A DNA stretch of 64,000 nucleotides from Anaerolineae bacterium (GTDB lineage: Bacteria; Chloroflexota; Anaerolineae; Aggregatilineales; Aggregatilineaceae). Each line of letters begins with the position of its first letter. Positions within the stretch are counted from its first letter, which is position 1. Below are positions 6,978-16,074 of this stretch, one piece after another. The stretch lies in assembly GCA_027494015.1 (NCBI GenBank), contig JAOSJP010000001.1:496001-560000 (forward strand). The letters run 5' to 3'. The translations under genes were made by a program, and so were the position numbers. The notes beneath the pieces were generated by a model. It was not told the DNA's origin. It saw nothing but the letters and a program-made list of their open reading frames with translations, and searched no databases.

Positions 6978-8081
6978 GTGGCGAGTGTGACCTACCGCAA
7001 TGTGACGAAGCGTTGGGGCGATATTGAGGCCGTCAAAGACCTCAATATCGAAATCCCTGACGGTGAGTTCCTGGTTTTCGTGGGGCCGTCCGGCTGTGGC
7101 AAGTCAACGAGCTTGCGTATGCTGGCTGGCCTGGAAGAGATCACCGAGGGCGAGATCTTGATCGGGGACCGCGTCGTCAACAATGTCGCGCCCAAAGATC
7201 GCGATATCGCCATGGTCTTCCAGAGCTATGCTCTATACCCGCATATGACGGTGTACGACAACATGGCCTTCGGCCTGCGTCTGCGCCGCACGCCCAAGCA
7301 GGTCATTGACGAGCGTGTGCGCCAGACAGCGGCCAGCCTGGGTATCGAGCAGCTCCTCGACCGCCGTCCGCGCCAGTTGTCGGGTGGGCAGCGCCAGCGC
7401 GTGGCCGTGGGCCGCGCGATTGTGCGCGAGCCAGCAGTCTTCTTGCTGGACGAGCCGCTCTCCAACCTGGACGCCAAGCTGCGCGTTGAAGCGCGCACAT
7501 TCATCAGCAAGCTGCACCAGCGGCTGGGCACCACCTTCATCTACGTGACGCACGACCAGGTGGAAGCCATGACCATGGGCGAGCGCATCGCGGTGCTGAA
7601 TGCCGGGCGTCTGATGCAGATTGACACGCCGACTGCTCTGTACGACCACCCTGATAACGTGTTCGTGGCGGGATTCATCGGCAGCCCGTCCATGAACTTC
7701 TTCGATAACAGCAAGCTGATCGAGCAGAACGGCAAGATGCTTGTGGACACGGGCTATTTCCAGGTGGAGGTGCCGCAGGATTATTACCAGGCTTTCCGGC
7801 CACACCTGGGCAAGAAGGTCGTCTTCGGCATCCGTCCTGAGAACATCGCGCACCCGGACTTCGCTCCGCCAGGCATCGTTCCGGCGCCCATTCAGGCGAA
7901 TGTTGACGTGGTGGAAGAGATGGGCCACGAGAAAATCGTCTACCTGGAAGAGGGCGGCAAGTCGTTCCTGGCGCGCATGGACCCGCGCGCGGACGTGCAT
8001 GTGGGCCAGCGTACCGGTGCCGTGCTGAACATGGCGGTGATGCATCTCTTCGACGCCGACACGGAGCAGGCGCTGAAGTAA
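6978..8081 (+). CDS. CUT1-family sugar ABC transporter ATPase (UgpC/MsmK/MalK-like)
   Basis: 367 residues, typical length. Walker A GPSGCGKST is at residues 36-44, followed by the Q-loop (VFQSYALYPHMTVYDN), the signature LSGGQRQRVAVGRA, Walker B FLLDEPLSNLD and the switch histidine VTHDQ. The C-terminal part is the MalK-type regulatory/TOBE domain with GIRPENI. It drives import of sugars or glycerol phosphate together with membrane permeases. None is encoded nearby, so it probably serves several transporters, as MsmK-type ATPases do. The start is GTG at 6978 with GGGAGGAA just upstream. A terminator follows, so it is monocistronic. Confidence 0.9.
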   Translation: MASVTYRNVTKRWGDIEAVKDLNIEIPDGEFLVFVGPSGCGKSTSLRMLAGLEEITEGEILIGDRVVNNVAPKDRDIAMVFQSYALYPHMTVYDNMAFGLRLRRTPKQVIDERVRQTAASLGIEQLLDRRPRQLSGGQRQRVAVGRAIVREPAVFLLDEPLSNLDAKLRVEARTFISKLHQRLGTTFIYVTHDQVEAMTMGERIAVLNAGRLMQIDTPTALYDHPDNVFVAGFIGSPSMNFFDNSKLIEQNGKMLVDTGYFQVEVPQDYYQAFRPHLGKKVVFGIRPENIAHPDFAPPGIVPAPIQANVDVVEEMGHEKIVYLEEGGKSFLARMDPRADVHVGQRTGAVLNMAVMHLFDADTEQALK

Positions 8082-8129
8082 TTCTGCGCTCAGGCACTCT
8101 GCCAGAAGTCTCTCTGTAGTTGAATTCCG

Positions 8130-8165
8130 AGACCGTCTGTGAGCATTCCAGACGGTCTTTTGTTG
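8130..8165 (+). terminator. Rho-independent terminator after the ABC ATPase gene
   Basis: AGACCGTCTG (8130-8139) pairs perfectly with CAGACGGTCT (8149-8158) and is followed by a T-rich tail (TTTTGTTGT). Confidence 0.9.
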
Positions 8166-8330
8166 TCTGCTGCGTGTTTGCCTGGTGTGGGGCGGCGACC
8201 ACTGTCGCTGGCGCGCGAGTCGGCGTAGACTACGCACACAACCTGAATCCTGGTGCCCTGCCCGTGAGGGGAGCGTGCTCTTTGCGTTCGTGTAATACGT
8301 CTCCAGATGCAGTCGAAGCGGAGACAACCG

Positions 8331-10418
8331 ATGGCTGATGCGACTCTGACCGGGTGGCGGCGCGTGTGGCGCGCCGTTCAGGCCGTGCCGCTGCTGCCTG
8401 TGGCAGGTCTCTACCTCATTGTGCGCGGGCAGTGGCTGTGGTTCGAGCACCTGAATACTGTCCGCCCTGGCGGGGTCCCGGTGCTGGCTGGTGTTGGTCT
8501 GCTGCTGATCAGCATGCGCAAGGGCGCGCCCGGCCTGACGGCATTCCCGCCGTTCACGGAAGGAGCACGCACGGGCTGGCGACTGGGGCGGCGAGCGCTG
8601 CTGATCGCGCTGGGGCTGGCGGTGTGCGCGATTACGGGGCTGCGCGCCGTCGAGGAGACGCGGAATGCCTGGACTCTGCTGGCGCTGTGGGCCGGGGGCA
8701 TCGCGCTCACCATTGCCGGCTGCGTGCCCTGGCAGGCCGCGCGCGCCTGGGGGACGATGGCGCGCGCAAGCTGGCGCGGCGAGCGCCGCACATGGGCGCT
8801 CGTCGGGCTGCTGTTCCTGGTGAGCCTGGCCGCCCGGACGATTGATCTGGAGTCGGTGCCTTACATTATGTCCAGCGATGATGCGCAGTTCGCCCAGGAA
8901 GCGGTGCATCTGAAGGACGATCGCGGCTGGCACTACAATCCATTCCACATGGGAATGTGGCACCATCCGCGTATCGTGCACACGCTGATGGCGGTGAGCA
9001 TTGAGGCGCTGGGGCAGACTGCGGCGGCGGCGCGCCTTCCCTGGGCGATCTTCGGCGCGCTGACGGTGCCAGCCACCTATCTGCTGGCGCGGCGGCTGTT
9101 CGATGCGCGCGCGGGGTGGTGTGCGGCGCTGATCGTGGCGACGCTGCCGGTGCACCTGCTGTTCAGCCGCACGGCGATGGACATGACCGGCGACGGGCTG
9201 TTCATGGCGCTGACGTTCGCGTTCCTGGCGCGGGCGCTGCGCGAGAACGACCCGTTGGAGGCAGCGCTGGCCGGCCTGTGCCTGGGACTATCGCAGTACT
9301 TCTACTTCGCGGGACGGATCGCGGCGCTGGTGGTGCTCGGCTGGCTGGCGGTCTATGCCTTGTACGACCGGCGTGCCATGTGGCAGCGGCGGGGTGTCGT
9401 CCTGACACTGGTGATCGTGACGGCAGGCGTGGTCTTCCCCAACCTGTATGCGGTGTACGACGACAAGGAGCGCCCTTTGAATCCGCGCCTGGCCCATGTC
9501 AGCATCTGGGAGACTGGCAACCTGCAAGAGGCGGCGGACCGCGGGGAGCTCAAAGAGTACCTGGTGGATCAGTCGCAACGCGCGTTTCTGGGCTATGTGC
9601 ACTTTCAGGACGAGAGCGACGTGTTTGGCCGCTACCACCCGCTGCTGGGCTGGTATGCGGGCGTGCCTTTCCTGATCGGCGCGGCGGTTGTGCTGCGGAG
9701 ATGGCGCGATCCGCGTTTCTTGCTGCTGGCAGGGTGGATTGTGGGCACGGCGTTCCTGGGCGGGTTTTTGCTGGTAGACCCGCCGCACTTTCCGCGCTAT
9801 ATCAACACCATCCCGGCGCTGGCAGCCGTGGCGGGGCTGGGCCTGGTGTGGTTCGCCCAGAGATTGACGGACGGCGCCGCTGCGCTGTGGCTGCTGCTGG
9901 GGCGGAAGGCGTGGGCTGGGCGCGGCGGTTGGGCGCGCTACGCGCTGCCGGTTGGCCTGGCGCTGGCGCTCGCGACAGCCAACCAACTCTCGTTCAGCTA
10001 CGGGTATGTGCCCAAGACGCCGGACATCCTGTATGGCGAAGCGACGCGCCAGCTCAACGATGCGGCAGAGATACTGGACACGTTCGAGGGGCGCTATGCC
10101 GTGTGGCGCTTCTCGACGCTGGAGCTCGACCTCAACGGGACCAGCCTGCTGCATTATCTGACGCCGGAAAACGCCGGCAGGGAGTATACTGAAGACCTGC
10201 GTCGCTGGCGCGATGTGCTCGCGCCAGGGCCAACGGCGTTTGTGATCGCGTCCGGGAGGCTGAACGAAGTGATCTATGTTCTGACGAGTCTGTTTCCTGG
10301 CGGGGAACTGCACCAGTACGCCAACGAACGTACTGGTGTTCCACTGCTCTATGTTTACTTTGCGGATGTCCCCGACGTGTCTGGTGCGAACGAGAATGGT
10401 CAGAACAGCGACGCTTGA
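8331..10418 (+). CDS. GT-C membrane glycosyltransferase (PMT_2/ArnT-like)
   Basis: 695 residues from the ATG at 8331, with about 11-13 hydrophobic helices. The first external loop carries acidic residues (MSSDDAQFAQEAVHL) as expected for the catalytic Asp of GT-C enzymes that use polyprenyl-phosphate sugars. This is followed by HYNPFHMGMWHHPRI and the RLPWAIFGALTVPATYLLARRLF segment shared by PMT_2/GT39-like proteins. The C-terminal 130 residues are soluble. It acts in the cytoplasmic membrane, likely on cell-surface glycans or glycoproteins. The acceptor is unknown. The upstream gap 8166-8330 shows nothing further. Its end overlaps the start of the yjbQ remnant. Confidence 0.85.
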   Translation: MADATLTGWRRVWRAVQAVPLLPVAGLYLIVRGQWLWFEHLNTVRPGGVPVLAGVGLLLISMRKGAPGLTAFPPFTEGARTGWRLGRRALLIALGLAVCAITGLRAVEETRNAWTLLALWAGGIALTIAGCVPWQAARAWGTMARASWRGERRTWALVGLLFLVSLAARTIDLESVPYIMSSDDAQFAQEAVHLKDDRGWHYNPFHMGMWHHPRIVHTLMAVSIEALGQTAAAARLPWAIFGALTVPATYLLARRLFDARAGWCAALIVATLPVHLLFSRTAMDMTGDGLFMALTFAFLARALRENDPLEAALAGLCLGLSQYFYFAGRIAALVVLGWLAVYALYDRRAMWQRRGVVLTLVIVTAGVVFPNLYAVYDDKERPLNPRLAHVSIWETGNLQEAADRGELKEYLVDQSQRAFLGYVHFQDESDVFGRYHPLLGWYAGVPFLIGAAVVLRRWRDPRFLLLAGWIVGTAFLGGFLLVDPPHFPRYINTIPALAAVAGLGLVWFAQRLTDGAAALWLLLGRKAWAGRGGWARYALPVGLALALATANQLSFSYGYVPKTPDILYGEATRQLNDAAEILDTFEGRYAVWRFSTLELDLNGTSLLHYLTPENAGREYTEDLRRWRDVLAPGPTAFVIASGRLNEVIYVLTSLFPGGELHQYANERTGVPLLYVYFADVPDVSGANENGQNSDA

Positions 10419-10909
10419 GCTGGCAACGGACGGCAACGGGCAGGTGATAGACTTCACCGAGGCGCTGCCGGGCGTGCTCTATGGCACCGGGTTGCAGCAC
10501 GGGACTGCGACGGTGTTCTGCCCCCAGCGCCACCAGCGCGGTGACGACAATGGGCAGGGTGCGAGCAAAGGTTGTCAGCGACTTGCTTGACGCGGGGTAT
10601 TGACCTCACCCCTAGCCTTGCTGCGCTCGGCTTGCCCCCTCTCCATGCATGGAGAGGGGGCGGCGAGGCGCGTCAGCGCCGAGCGGGGGTGAGGTAAACC
10701 AGGGCGCCAGAGCAGTGCCCCTACCTGACACATTTTTGCACGCACCCAATGGGCACAGCCATGTGCGCGCCGCCCTCTTGGGGCCTTCGCTGACCGTGCC
10801 CTTTTCTGATAGAAGGCTGACGCTGGGCACCTGGCAGCGCGTGGTCTATGTGGATTTCGACACCAGGCTGCGCCAGCGCCGGCTCGCTGTGCAGATGATT
10901 GGGGACTAG
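10396..10909 (+). pseudogene. YjbQ/UPF0047-family gene split by a repeat element
   Basis: Two pieces of one protein. The first (10396 to about 10556) reads MVRTATLELATDGNGQVIDF through HGTATVFCP. The second (about 10748-10909) reads NGHSHVRAALLGPSLTVPF, LGTWQRVVYVDFD and ends VQMIGD. Together they match the N- and C-terminal blocks of the UPF0047/YjbQ family (thiamine-phosphate synthase-like). A 191-bp repeat copy lies between them. About 35 central residues of the family are also missing. Reading PSATSAVTT after FC requires dropping one C near 10521-10525, which suggests a further frameshift. The ATG at 10396 lies inside the end of the glycosyltransferase gene. Not functional as it stands. 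Confidence 0.85.
10557..10747 (-). mobile_element. Interspersed repeat family copy 4 (reverse), with AATGGGCA duplication
   Basis: A complete 191-bp copy with symmetrical ends: GGGTGCGAGCAAA at the left and TTTGCACGCACCC at the right, inverted repeats with one mismatch. It is flanked by the direct repeat AATGGGCA at 10549-10556 and 10748-10755, best read as a target-site duplication. The core is the family hairpin with apex CTCTCCATGCATGGAGAG. It interrupts a yjbQ-type gene, which is direct evidence that this family moves. It has no coding capacity, so any transposase must act in trans. Confidence 0.85.
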
Positions 10910-10925
10910 TCAGGAAGAGATGACC

Positions 10926-13266
10926 ATGACCAGCAGCCCATCAAGCGGAGGCGCTCGCGAGCAGCTTCAGTTCCTGAGCGCAGCGCTCAAAGCCGAGCGC
11001 GAGCGCCTGGCGACTGTCCAGGGCACGATCCGGCGCGCGTTGGCCACGCCCAATCTGCAGGCCAGTCTCGTTGAGGTGAGCCGTGCGTTGCTGGCGCTCG
11101 GCTGGCGCGAAGTCATTGTCACGCTGCTGGACGAGCGGGGCGAGCCGTGGATGCGGCTGGTCAACGGGGAGCCTGAACAGGTGAGCGCGGGCACGCCTAT
11201 CCTGCCGGGCGGACTGTGGAGAGAGTACCAGGACGGCGCGCTCGAATCGTGCCGGATTGACGGGGTGTATGTCGTTGAGCGTTCAGAGTGCTGCTGGTGG
11301 CGCTGGAGAGGATCGCGCCACCAGCGTCTTCGCCCCGCTCCATGTCGGCTCCGGCCCGCTGGTAGGAGCGATTCAGGTCGTTGGAGAGATCAACGACGGG
11401 CACCCCTTGCCAGACCTGTTAGGGCCGCTGGATATCCTGGCTGTGCAGACTGCCTATATCGTCGAGAACGCCCGTCTGGTGGCACGGGCATCGCAGTCGG
11501 CAGAGACCCTGGAGGAACAGGTCGAAGAGCTGTCCATGATTCACCGGGCAGACCGCGAACTGAGCGCGCACCTCAACCTGGAGCGCGTCATGCGCCTGAC
11601 CATGGATTGGGCACTGCGGCGTACCGAGGCGGATACCGGCCTGCTGATGTTGATGACCGATGACAGCACGGGCCTGGTGCCCTATATCGTCATGGGTCAC
11701 GTAGATCGCGCGCTTTTTCCGCACGATGCCGATCACCCCCTGCCGCTGACGGCTGATCCAATCGGGCTGGCCGGGCGATTGGGCGAGACGCAGTATGTGC
11801 CCGATGCGCAGGAAGATGCTGAGCGCATCCCCTTCATCCCCCGCGCGCGCGCCCACGTCTCCGTGCCGCTGCGGATGCGCGGCCAAGTGCTGGGCGTGAT
11901 CACCCTGGCGGCGGTGAAGACAGGGGTCTTCGACGAGGATATGGTCGCCTTCCTGGAACGGCTGGGCAGGCGGGCAGCAGTGGCGCTCGATAACGCCCGC
12001 CTGTATCGCCAGACCGAACAGCTTGCCAGCGATATGGCGGCCCTCTACAACGCAAGCCGCACCATCACATCAACGCTCAACCGCGATGAGATTCTGCGCC
12101 GGATCGCGCGGGCCATGAGCGAAACCCTGGAGTGTTCCAGCGCAGTGATCTTCGGCTATAAGCCAGAGACGCAGGAAGTGCAGGTGCTCACCGTCCATCG
12201 CGCGGACCCTGACGCCACGGCGGGCGAGAGCCTGCCGCCGCTGAAGCACTCCTATTCTCTGGCGTCCTATCCCGCTTTTCAGATGGTTGTTGAGCAGCAG
12301 CATTCGCTGGCACTGCGCGCCGATGATTTCTCCCTGGCGTACATGGATCGGGCGCATCTGCTGACGGATCGCCTGCACTCGATGGTGCTCGTGCCGCTTG
12401 TGGCGCAGGAAGAACTGATGGGCGTGGCCGCGCTCATCGAGGGACGGCATCCTCGCGTGTTCACAGCCAACGAGGTCTACAAGGCGGAGGCGCTGGCCGG
12501 GCAAGCGGCGATTGCGCTGCGCCAGTCCATGCTCTTCAGCGAGATTCAGGAGCTTGAAACGCTGAAGACTGAGATGATACGCATGGCCTCCCATGACCTG
12601 CGCAATCCCCTGAACAACATCATGGGGTACACCGAGCTGCTGGCGACGAGCCTGGAAAGATCAGGCATGACTGCTGCCCAGCAGGCGTACCTGGAGAATC
12701 TACGCAGCAGCAGCGAGACGATGCGCGTGCTGCTGGAGGACCTGCTGACTCTGGAGCGCATCGAAAGCGAGCGCGCGCTGGAATGGCAGCCCTTTGACTT
12801 GGTGGGCCTTGTGGTGGAGGTGGTCGAAAGCCAGCTTGCCGGGGCGAAGCTCAAGCAGCAGATGCTGAGTCTGGAGCGGCAGGAGGGAGTGCCCCCCGTG
12901 CAAGGGAGCATCACTCACCTGCGCCAGGCTATTGCGAACCTGGTCAGCAATGCGATCAAGTACACGCCCGAAGGCGGGCACATCGTGGTCACGGTGAGCC
13001 AGGAGCAGGGGCGGGTGGCCGTCAGCGTGAGGGACGATGGGCATGGGATTTCGCCGGCGCGACAGGCACGTATCTTCGAGCGGTTCTACCGCGCGCGCGA
13101 GCCTGGAACAGAGCACTTGAGCGGCACCGGCCTGGGGCTGAGCCTGGTCAAGACCGTCGTTGAGCGCCACGAGGGGCGTGTGTGGTTCTCCAGCGCCCCC
13201 GGCGAGGGCAGCATCTTTGGGTTCTGGCTGCCGACAGCACCTCAGCCCAAGGGCGAGCACAGCTAG
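10926..13266 (+). CDS. Multi-GAF sensor histidine kinase (single-base frameshift)
   Basis: Two overlapping frames make one protein: residues from 10926 to about 11300, then the frame that runs from 11257 to 13266. The join needs one base to be skipped between about 11257 and 11305. It has an N-terminal coiled coil, then about three GAF-type sensor domains, then the HisKA dimerisation box with phospho-accepting His (MASHDLRNPL, His codon at 12592) and the HATPase core (NLVSNAIKYTP, DDGHGIS, GTGLGLSLV). No transmembrane segment is visible, so it is a cytoplasmic kinase. No response regulator is adjacent. The start at 10926 has AGGAAG 8 bp upstream. The downstream kinase frame is complete. Confidence 0.85.
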
Positions 13267-13844
13267 CTTTGGCTGAGGGGGGCGCAATCGTACTCGCGCA
13301 CGGTGGGGCTGCTGCCGTCGCCTTTGAAGACGACCGACCAGCAGGGCAGGCCTGGTGTGAAACTGGTTTCTGGTAGCCGCATGGTGATCGAGAGACTGGC
13401 GAGCGGCGGGTCGGCATTGCTGAACACGTAGCTGGCTGTGCCGCCGTCCTGCTCCAGCGTGAGTGTGTAGTCGCGCGCCAGTCGCCGCGCGGTGACCAGG
13501 TGGCCGGCGAGCGTCGCCCGGCGGGATGACTCTCTGAGTGTGAAAGTCAGCGGCCCCTCCAGGAGAATGCGGCCCCCAAACAGGTCAAGGGCAACGGTTG
13601 CCGTGCTGTGGGGAGCGAGGAGGAGGCTGTCGCCAGCCTGGAGGCGCACCCCAGCCGCGCTTTGGGGGTCGAGCGGCTGGGGCCGCTGGTGAGATCGGGC
13701 GCGCTGCACGTCCCCACTGACCCCAAGCAACGTGGCTGGCACGCTCACCTCGTAGGCGAAGAGCAGCCCGACGGCTACTGCCGCCACCACACTGAGCAGC
13801 ACCAACCCCAGCGCAAGCGCAATCCCACATGTTCGTCGTTCCAT
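13263..13844 (-). CDS. Membrane-anchored FecR-like hypothetical protein
   Basis: 193 residues. Residues about 7-30 are a single hydrophobic helix (ALALGLVLLSVVAAVAVGLLF). The rest is predicted outside the membrane and beta-rich. A central segment (AGVRLQAGDSLLLAPHSTATVAL through GGRILLEGPLTFTL) resembles the FecR-type beta domain, although I would not call it a true FecR. No sigma factor gene is nearby. It ends 4 bp inside the convergent kinase gene. Function unknown. Confidence 0.6.
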   Translation of the reverse strand: MERRTCGIALALGLVLLSVVAAVAVGLLFAYEVSVPATLLGVSGDVQRARSHQRPQPLDPQSAAGVRLQAGDSLLLAPHSTATVALDLFGGRILLEGPLTFTLRESSRRATLAGHLVTARRLARDYTLTLEQDGGTASYVFSNADPPLASLSITMRLPETSFTPGLPCWSVVFKGDGSSPTVREYDCAPLSQS

Positions 13845-13907
13845 GACCGGGCGGCGTTCCTCAGCGCAATGGCAGATAGCACGCCTGAAAGCATAATCCA
13901 GGGGGAG

Positions 13908-13957
13908 CGAAAAAGAAAGCGGAGCACAGCCTCAGCGGCGTGCTCCGCGCGCTTCAC
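13908..13957 (-). terminator. Rho-independent terminator of the L,D-transpeptidase gene
   Basis: On the minus strand GCGGAGCAC pairs with GTGCTCCGC around an 11-18 base loop and is followed by TTTCTTTTTCG. It lies directly after the stop at 13978. Confidence 0.85.
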
Positions 13958-13977
13958 CGGAGATTCCCGCCGGGCGG

Positions 13978-15138
13978 CTAACGACGCGCCCAGGCGGGCA
14001 GGTCGCGGCGATAGGTGCCGCTGCTGTAGACGTATACCCAGGCATTGTGATGATCTTCGGTGGCTGTCCATTCGTACAGCCACCAGGAGTCCATGATCGA
14101 GAGGTTGACACAGCCGTGACTCTGGCGGTACCCGAAGCGGTCGTGCCAGTAGGTACCGTGCAGTCCAATATCGCCATCGAAGTACAGGACGTAAGGTACC
14201 TCCTCGATGAAGTAGAAGTCGGGCTGGCCAACAGCCCCGCTCATGCGCGTGGCCTCGTAGCGCTCATAGATCTGGAACAGCCCTTCATGGGTGCCCCACT
14301 GGGGCAGGCCGGAAGAGATGAGCGTGGCGAAGACCATGCGGTTGCCCTCGTAGGCGACGACGGTCTGCTCGTAGAGGTCAATGGCGATCCAGCGATCCTG
14401 CTCCGCCACTCCTTCTGGACGTGGGATAGGCTTGACTTTGGCGACACGAATCTGCTGGACCCACTGATTGGGGCCGACGAGATACCATTCCCAGCCGTTG
14501 ACGTACTCGATGCCGTAGATGTTCATCAACGTGTAGCGCGGGATGATCTCGGCGGATTTGTCCTGGGGGCCGCCGGGATAGCGGCTGGGCCGGGCCTCGG
14601 CCAGCATCCAGGCGAACGGGCGCTTGGGCTGGGTGGTGATCTCCACGCCGGAGAACTTGGACACATCCGCCCAGGTGATGTGTTCGTTGGCGACCCACTG
14701 CCCGTAGTTGATCTGGGTGAAGCCGTCTTTTTCGCTGATGATCGTCACGTAGTTGTAGCCAGCATCCAGCTCGCCGATGGGATTGCCGTTGGGCGCGTCA
14801 TAGATGATCACGTGGCCGATCATGCGCCGGTAGGCGCGCGTCCAGACGACCTCTTCCTGGTAGGGGACGTGGATCACGTCCGGGTAGGGGCGGGCGATCA
14901 TCTCGGCTTCGGCGGCGCGCAGCTCAATGGCGCTCATGCCGGGATGCTCCACGCAATCATCCGGCAACTGAGGAATCTCGCCTTCGGGCGTGGCGGCAAT
15001 AGCCGCCGCAATGCGCTCCGCGCAGCTTTCGTCGCGCCGGTCGCCAGGGAACGCGAAGGCAACCGGGGCGCCGAGCACTTCCAGAGCCAGACCTATCAGC
15101 ACAACCAGTGAAACAAGCAGCGTTTGCCAGGTTCTCAT
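13978..15138 (-). CDS. Exported L,D-transpeptidase (YkuD domain)
   Basis: 386 residues. An N-terminal hydrophobic segment (LLVSLVVLIGLALEVLGAPVAFA) acts as signal peptide. A middle region of SH3-like character (NGNPIGELDAGYNYVTII) precedes the C-terminal YkuD catalytic domain, with GLHGTYWHDRFG and the active-site motif SHGCVNLS (Cys near residue 343). These enzymes make 3-3 cross-links in peptidoglycan or attach proteins to it outside the cytoplasmic membrane. The ATG at 15138 is preferred to the GTG at 15144 because GAGGG is at proper distance. A good promoter and a terminator frame it as a single-gene unit. Confidence 0.92.
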   Translation of the reverse strand: MRTWQTLLVSLVVLIGLALEVLGAPVAFAFPGDRRDESCAERIAAAIAATPEGEIPQLPDDCVEHPGMSAIELRAAEAEMIARPYPDVIHVPYQEEVVWTRAYRRMIGHVIIYDAPNGNPIGELDAGYNYVTIISEKDGFTQINYGQWVANEHITWADVSKFSGVEITTQPKRPFAWMLAEARPSRYPGGPQDKSAEIIPRYTLMNIYGIEYVNGWEWYLVGPNQWVQQIRVAKVKPIPRPEGVAEQDRWIAIDLYEQTVVAYEGNRMVFATLISSGLPQWGTHEGLFQIYERYEATRMSGAVGQPDFYFIEEVPYVLYFDGDIGLHGTYWHDRFGYRQSHGCVNLSIMDSWWLYEWTATEDHHNAWVYVYSSGTYRRDLPAWARR

Positions 15139-15172
15139 CTGCACTCACCCTCACCAGCGAAGTTCTTGACAG

Positions 15173-15201
15173 AGAATAGCAACGTTTGCCGCGAGGGTCA
15201 A
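15173..15201 (-). promoter_or_regulatory. Sigma-70 promoter of the L,D-transpeptidase gene
   Basis: On the minus strand TTGACC (15196-15201) and TATTCT (15173-15178) are separated by 17 bp, 35 bp upstream of the ATG. Confidence 0.75.
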
Positions 15202-15360
15202 CGGTCATCCGGGCGGCGCAGGGCAGGCGTCAGGCAGGCGACTCTGTGTGGCAAGCGGTGAGGGGATCGGCTATAACCCAGGCGTGAACTCGCACAGGAT
15301 CGCGCTGGGCCTTGCCGGGGATGGCTGCCCGGCAGCGCGATACAAGAGGGATTGCACGCG

Positions 15361-16056
15361 ATGGGCAATACGGATGGAAATCAGCGAGTGGTGTTGCGGG
15401 CGACCGACCTGACCAAGGACTTCACCCTGGGGAGTGTGATCGTCCACGCGCTGCGCGGTGTGACGCTCACCATCTACGAGCGCGAAATGGTCGGCGTGGT
15501 TGGCCCGTCCGGGAGCGGCAAGAGCACGCTGCTGGGATTGATTGGCGGGCTGGACAGGTCTACCTCCGGGCGGATCGAGATTGACGGTATTGACATCACC
15601 GACATGGGCGAGGGGCGGCTGACGGAGGTGCGCAACGAGCGGATCGGGTTCATCTTTCAGTTCTTCAACCTGATTCCCACGCTGACGGCGCTCGAAAACG
15701 TGGCGCTGCCGATCCAGTTTGCGCGCCGCCCGCGCTTTGACCCGGAGCAGCGCGCGCGGGAATTGCTCGACCTGCTGGGCCTGGCCGACCGCCTGCACCA
15801 TCGCCCGATGGAGCTTTCGGGCGGCCAGCAGCAGCGCGTGGCTATCGCGCGGGCGCTGGCCAACAATCCCCCGCTGCTGCTGGCCGACGAGCCGACCGGC
15901 AATCTGGACTCGGAGGCGTCGGCGGTGGTCGTTCAGGCGCTGCGCGACGTATCGCGCGAGACGGGCACAACGGTGGTGCTGGTGACGCATGACCCGGTGC
16001 TGGCCGGGCAGATGGATCGCGTGGTGGCGCTGGCCGATGGGCGCATTGTCGGGTGA
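15361..16056 (+). CDS. ABC transporter ATPase of the MacB/LolD type
   Basis: 231 residues. Walker [10 protein letters not shown] begins at residue 48, followed by the Q-loop [16 protein letters not shown], the signature [14 protein letters not shown] at about residue 152, Walker [13 protein letters not shown] and the switch His VTHDP. The [10 protein letters not shown] form is characteristic of ATPases that partner FtsX-like permeases (LolD, MacB, FtsE). The permease gene follows 18 bp downstream, so this is a two-component ABC system. It energises a mechanotransmission-type permease rather than an importer. ATG at 15361. A frame extension to 15352 is less likely. Confidence 0.92.
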   Translation: MGNTDGNQRVVLRATDLTKDFTLGSVIVHALRGVTLTIYEREMVGVVGPSGSGKSTLLGLIGGLDRSTSGRIEIDGIDITDMGEGRLTEVRNERIGFIFQFFNLIPTLTALENVALPIQFARRPRFDPEQRARELLDLLGLADRLHHRPMELSGGQQQRVAIARALANNPPLLLADEPTGNLDSEASAVVVQALRDVSRETGTTVVLVTHDPVLAGQMDRVVALADGRIVG

Positions 16057-16074
16057 GCCGGGTGAGGGAGCGCG

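Noticed and set aside
7233..9155. 640-aa minus-strand open frame over the ABC ATPase and GT-C genes
   Set aside because: It spans the terminator and two clearly real plus-strand genes. Its composition is that of an antisense shadow.
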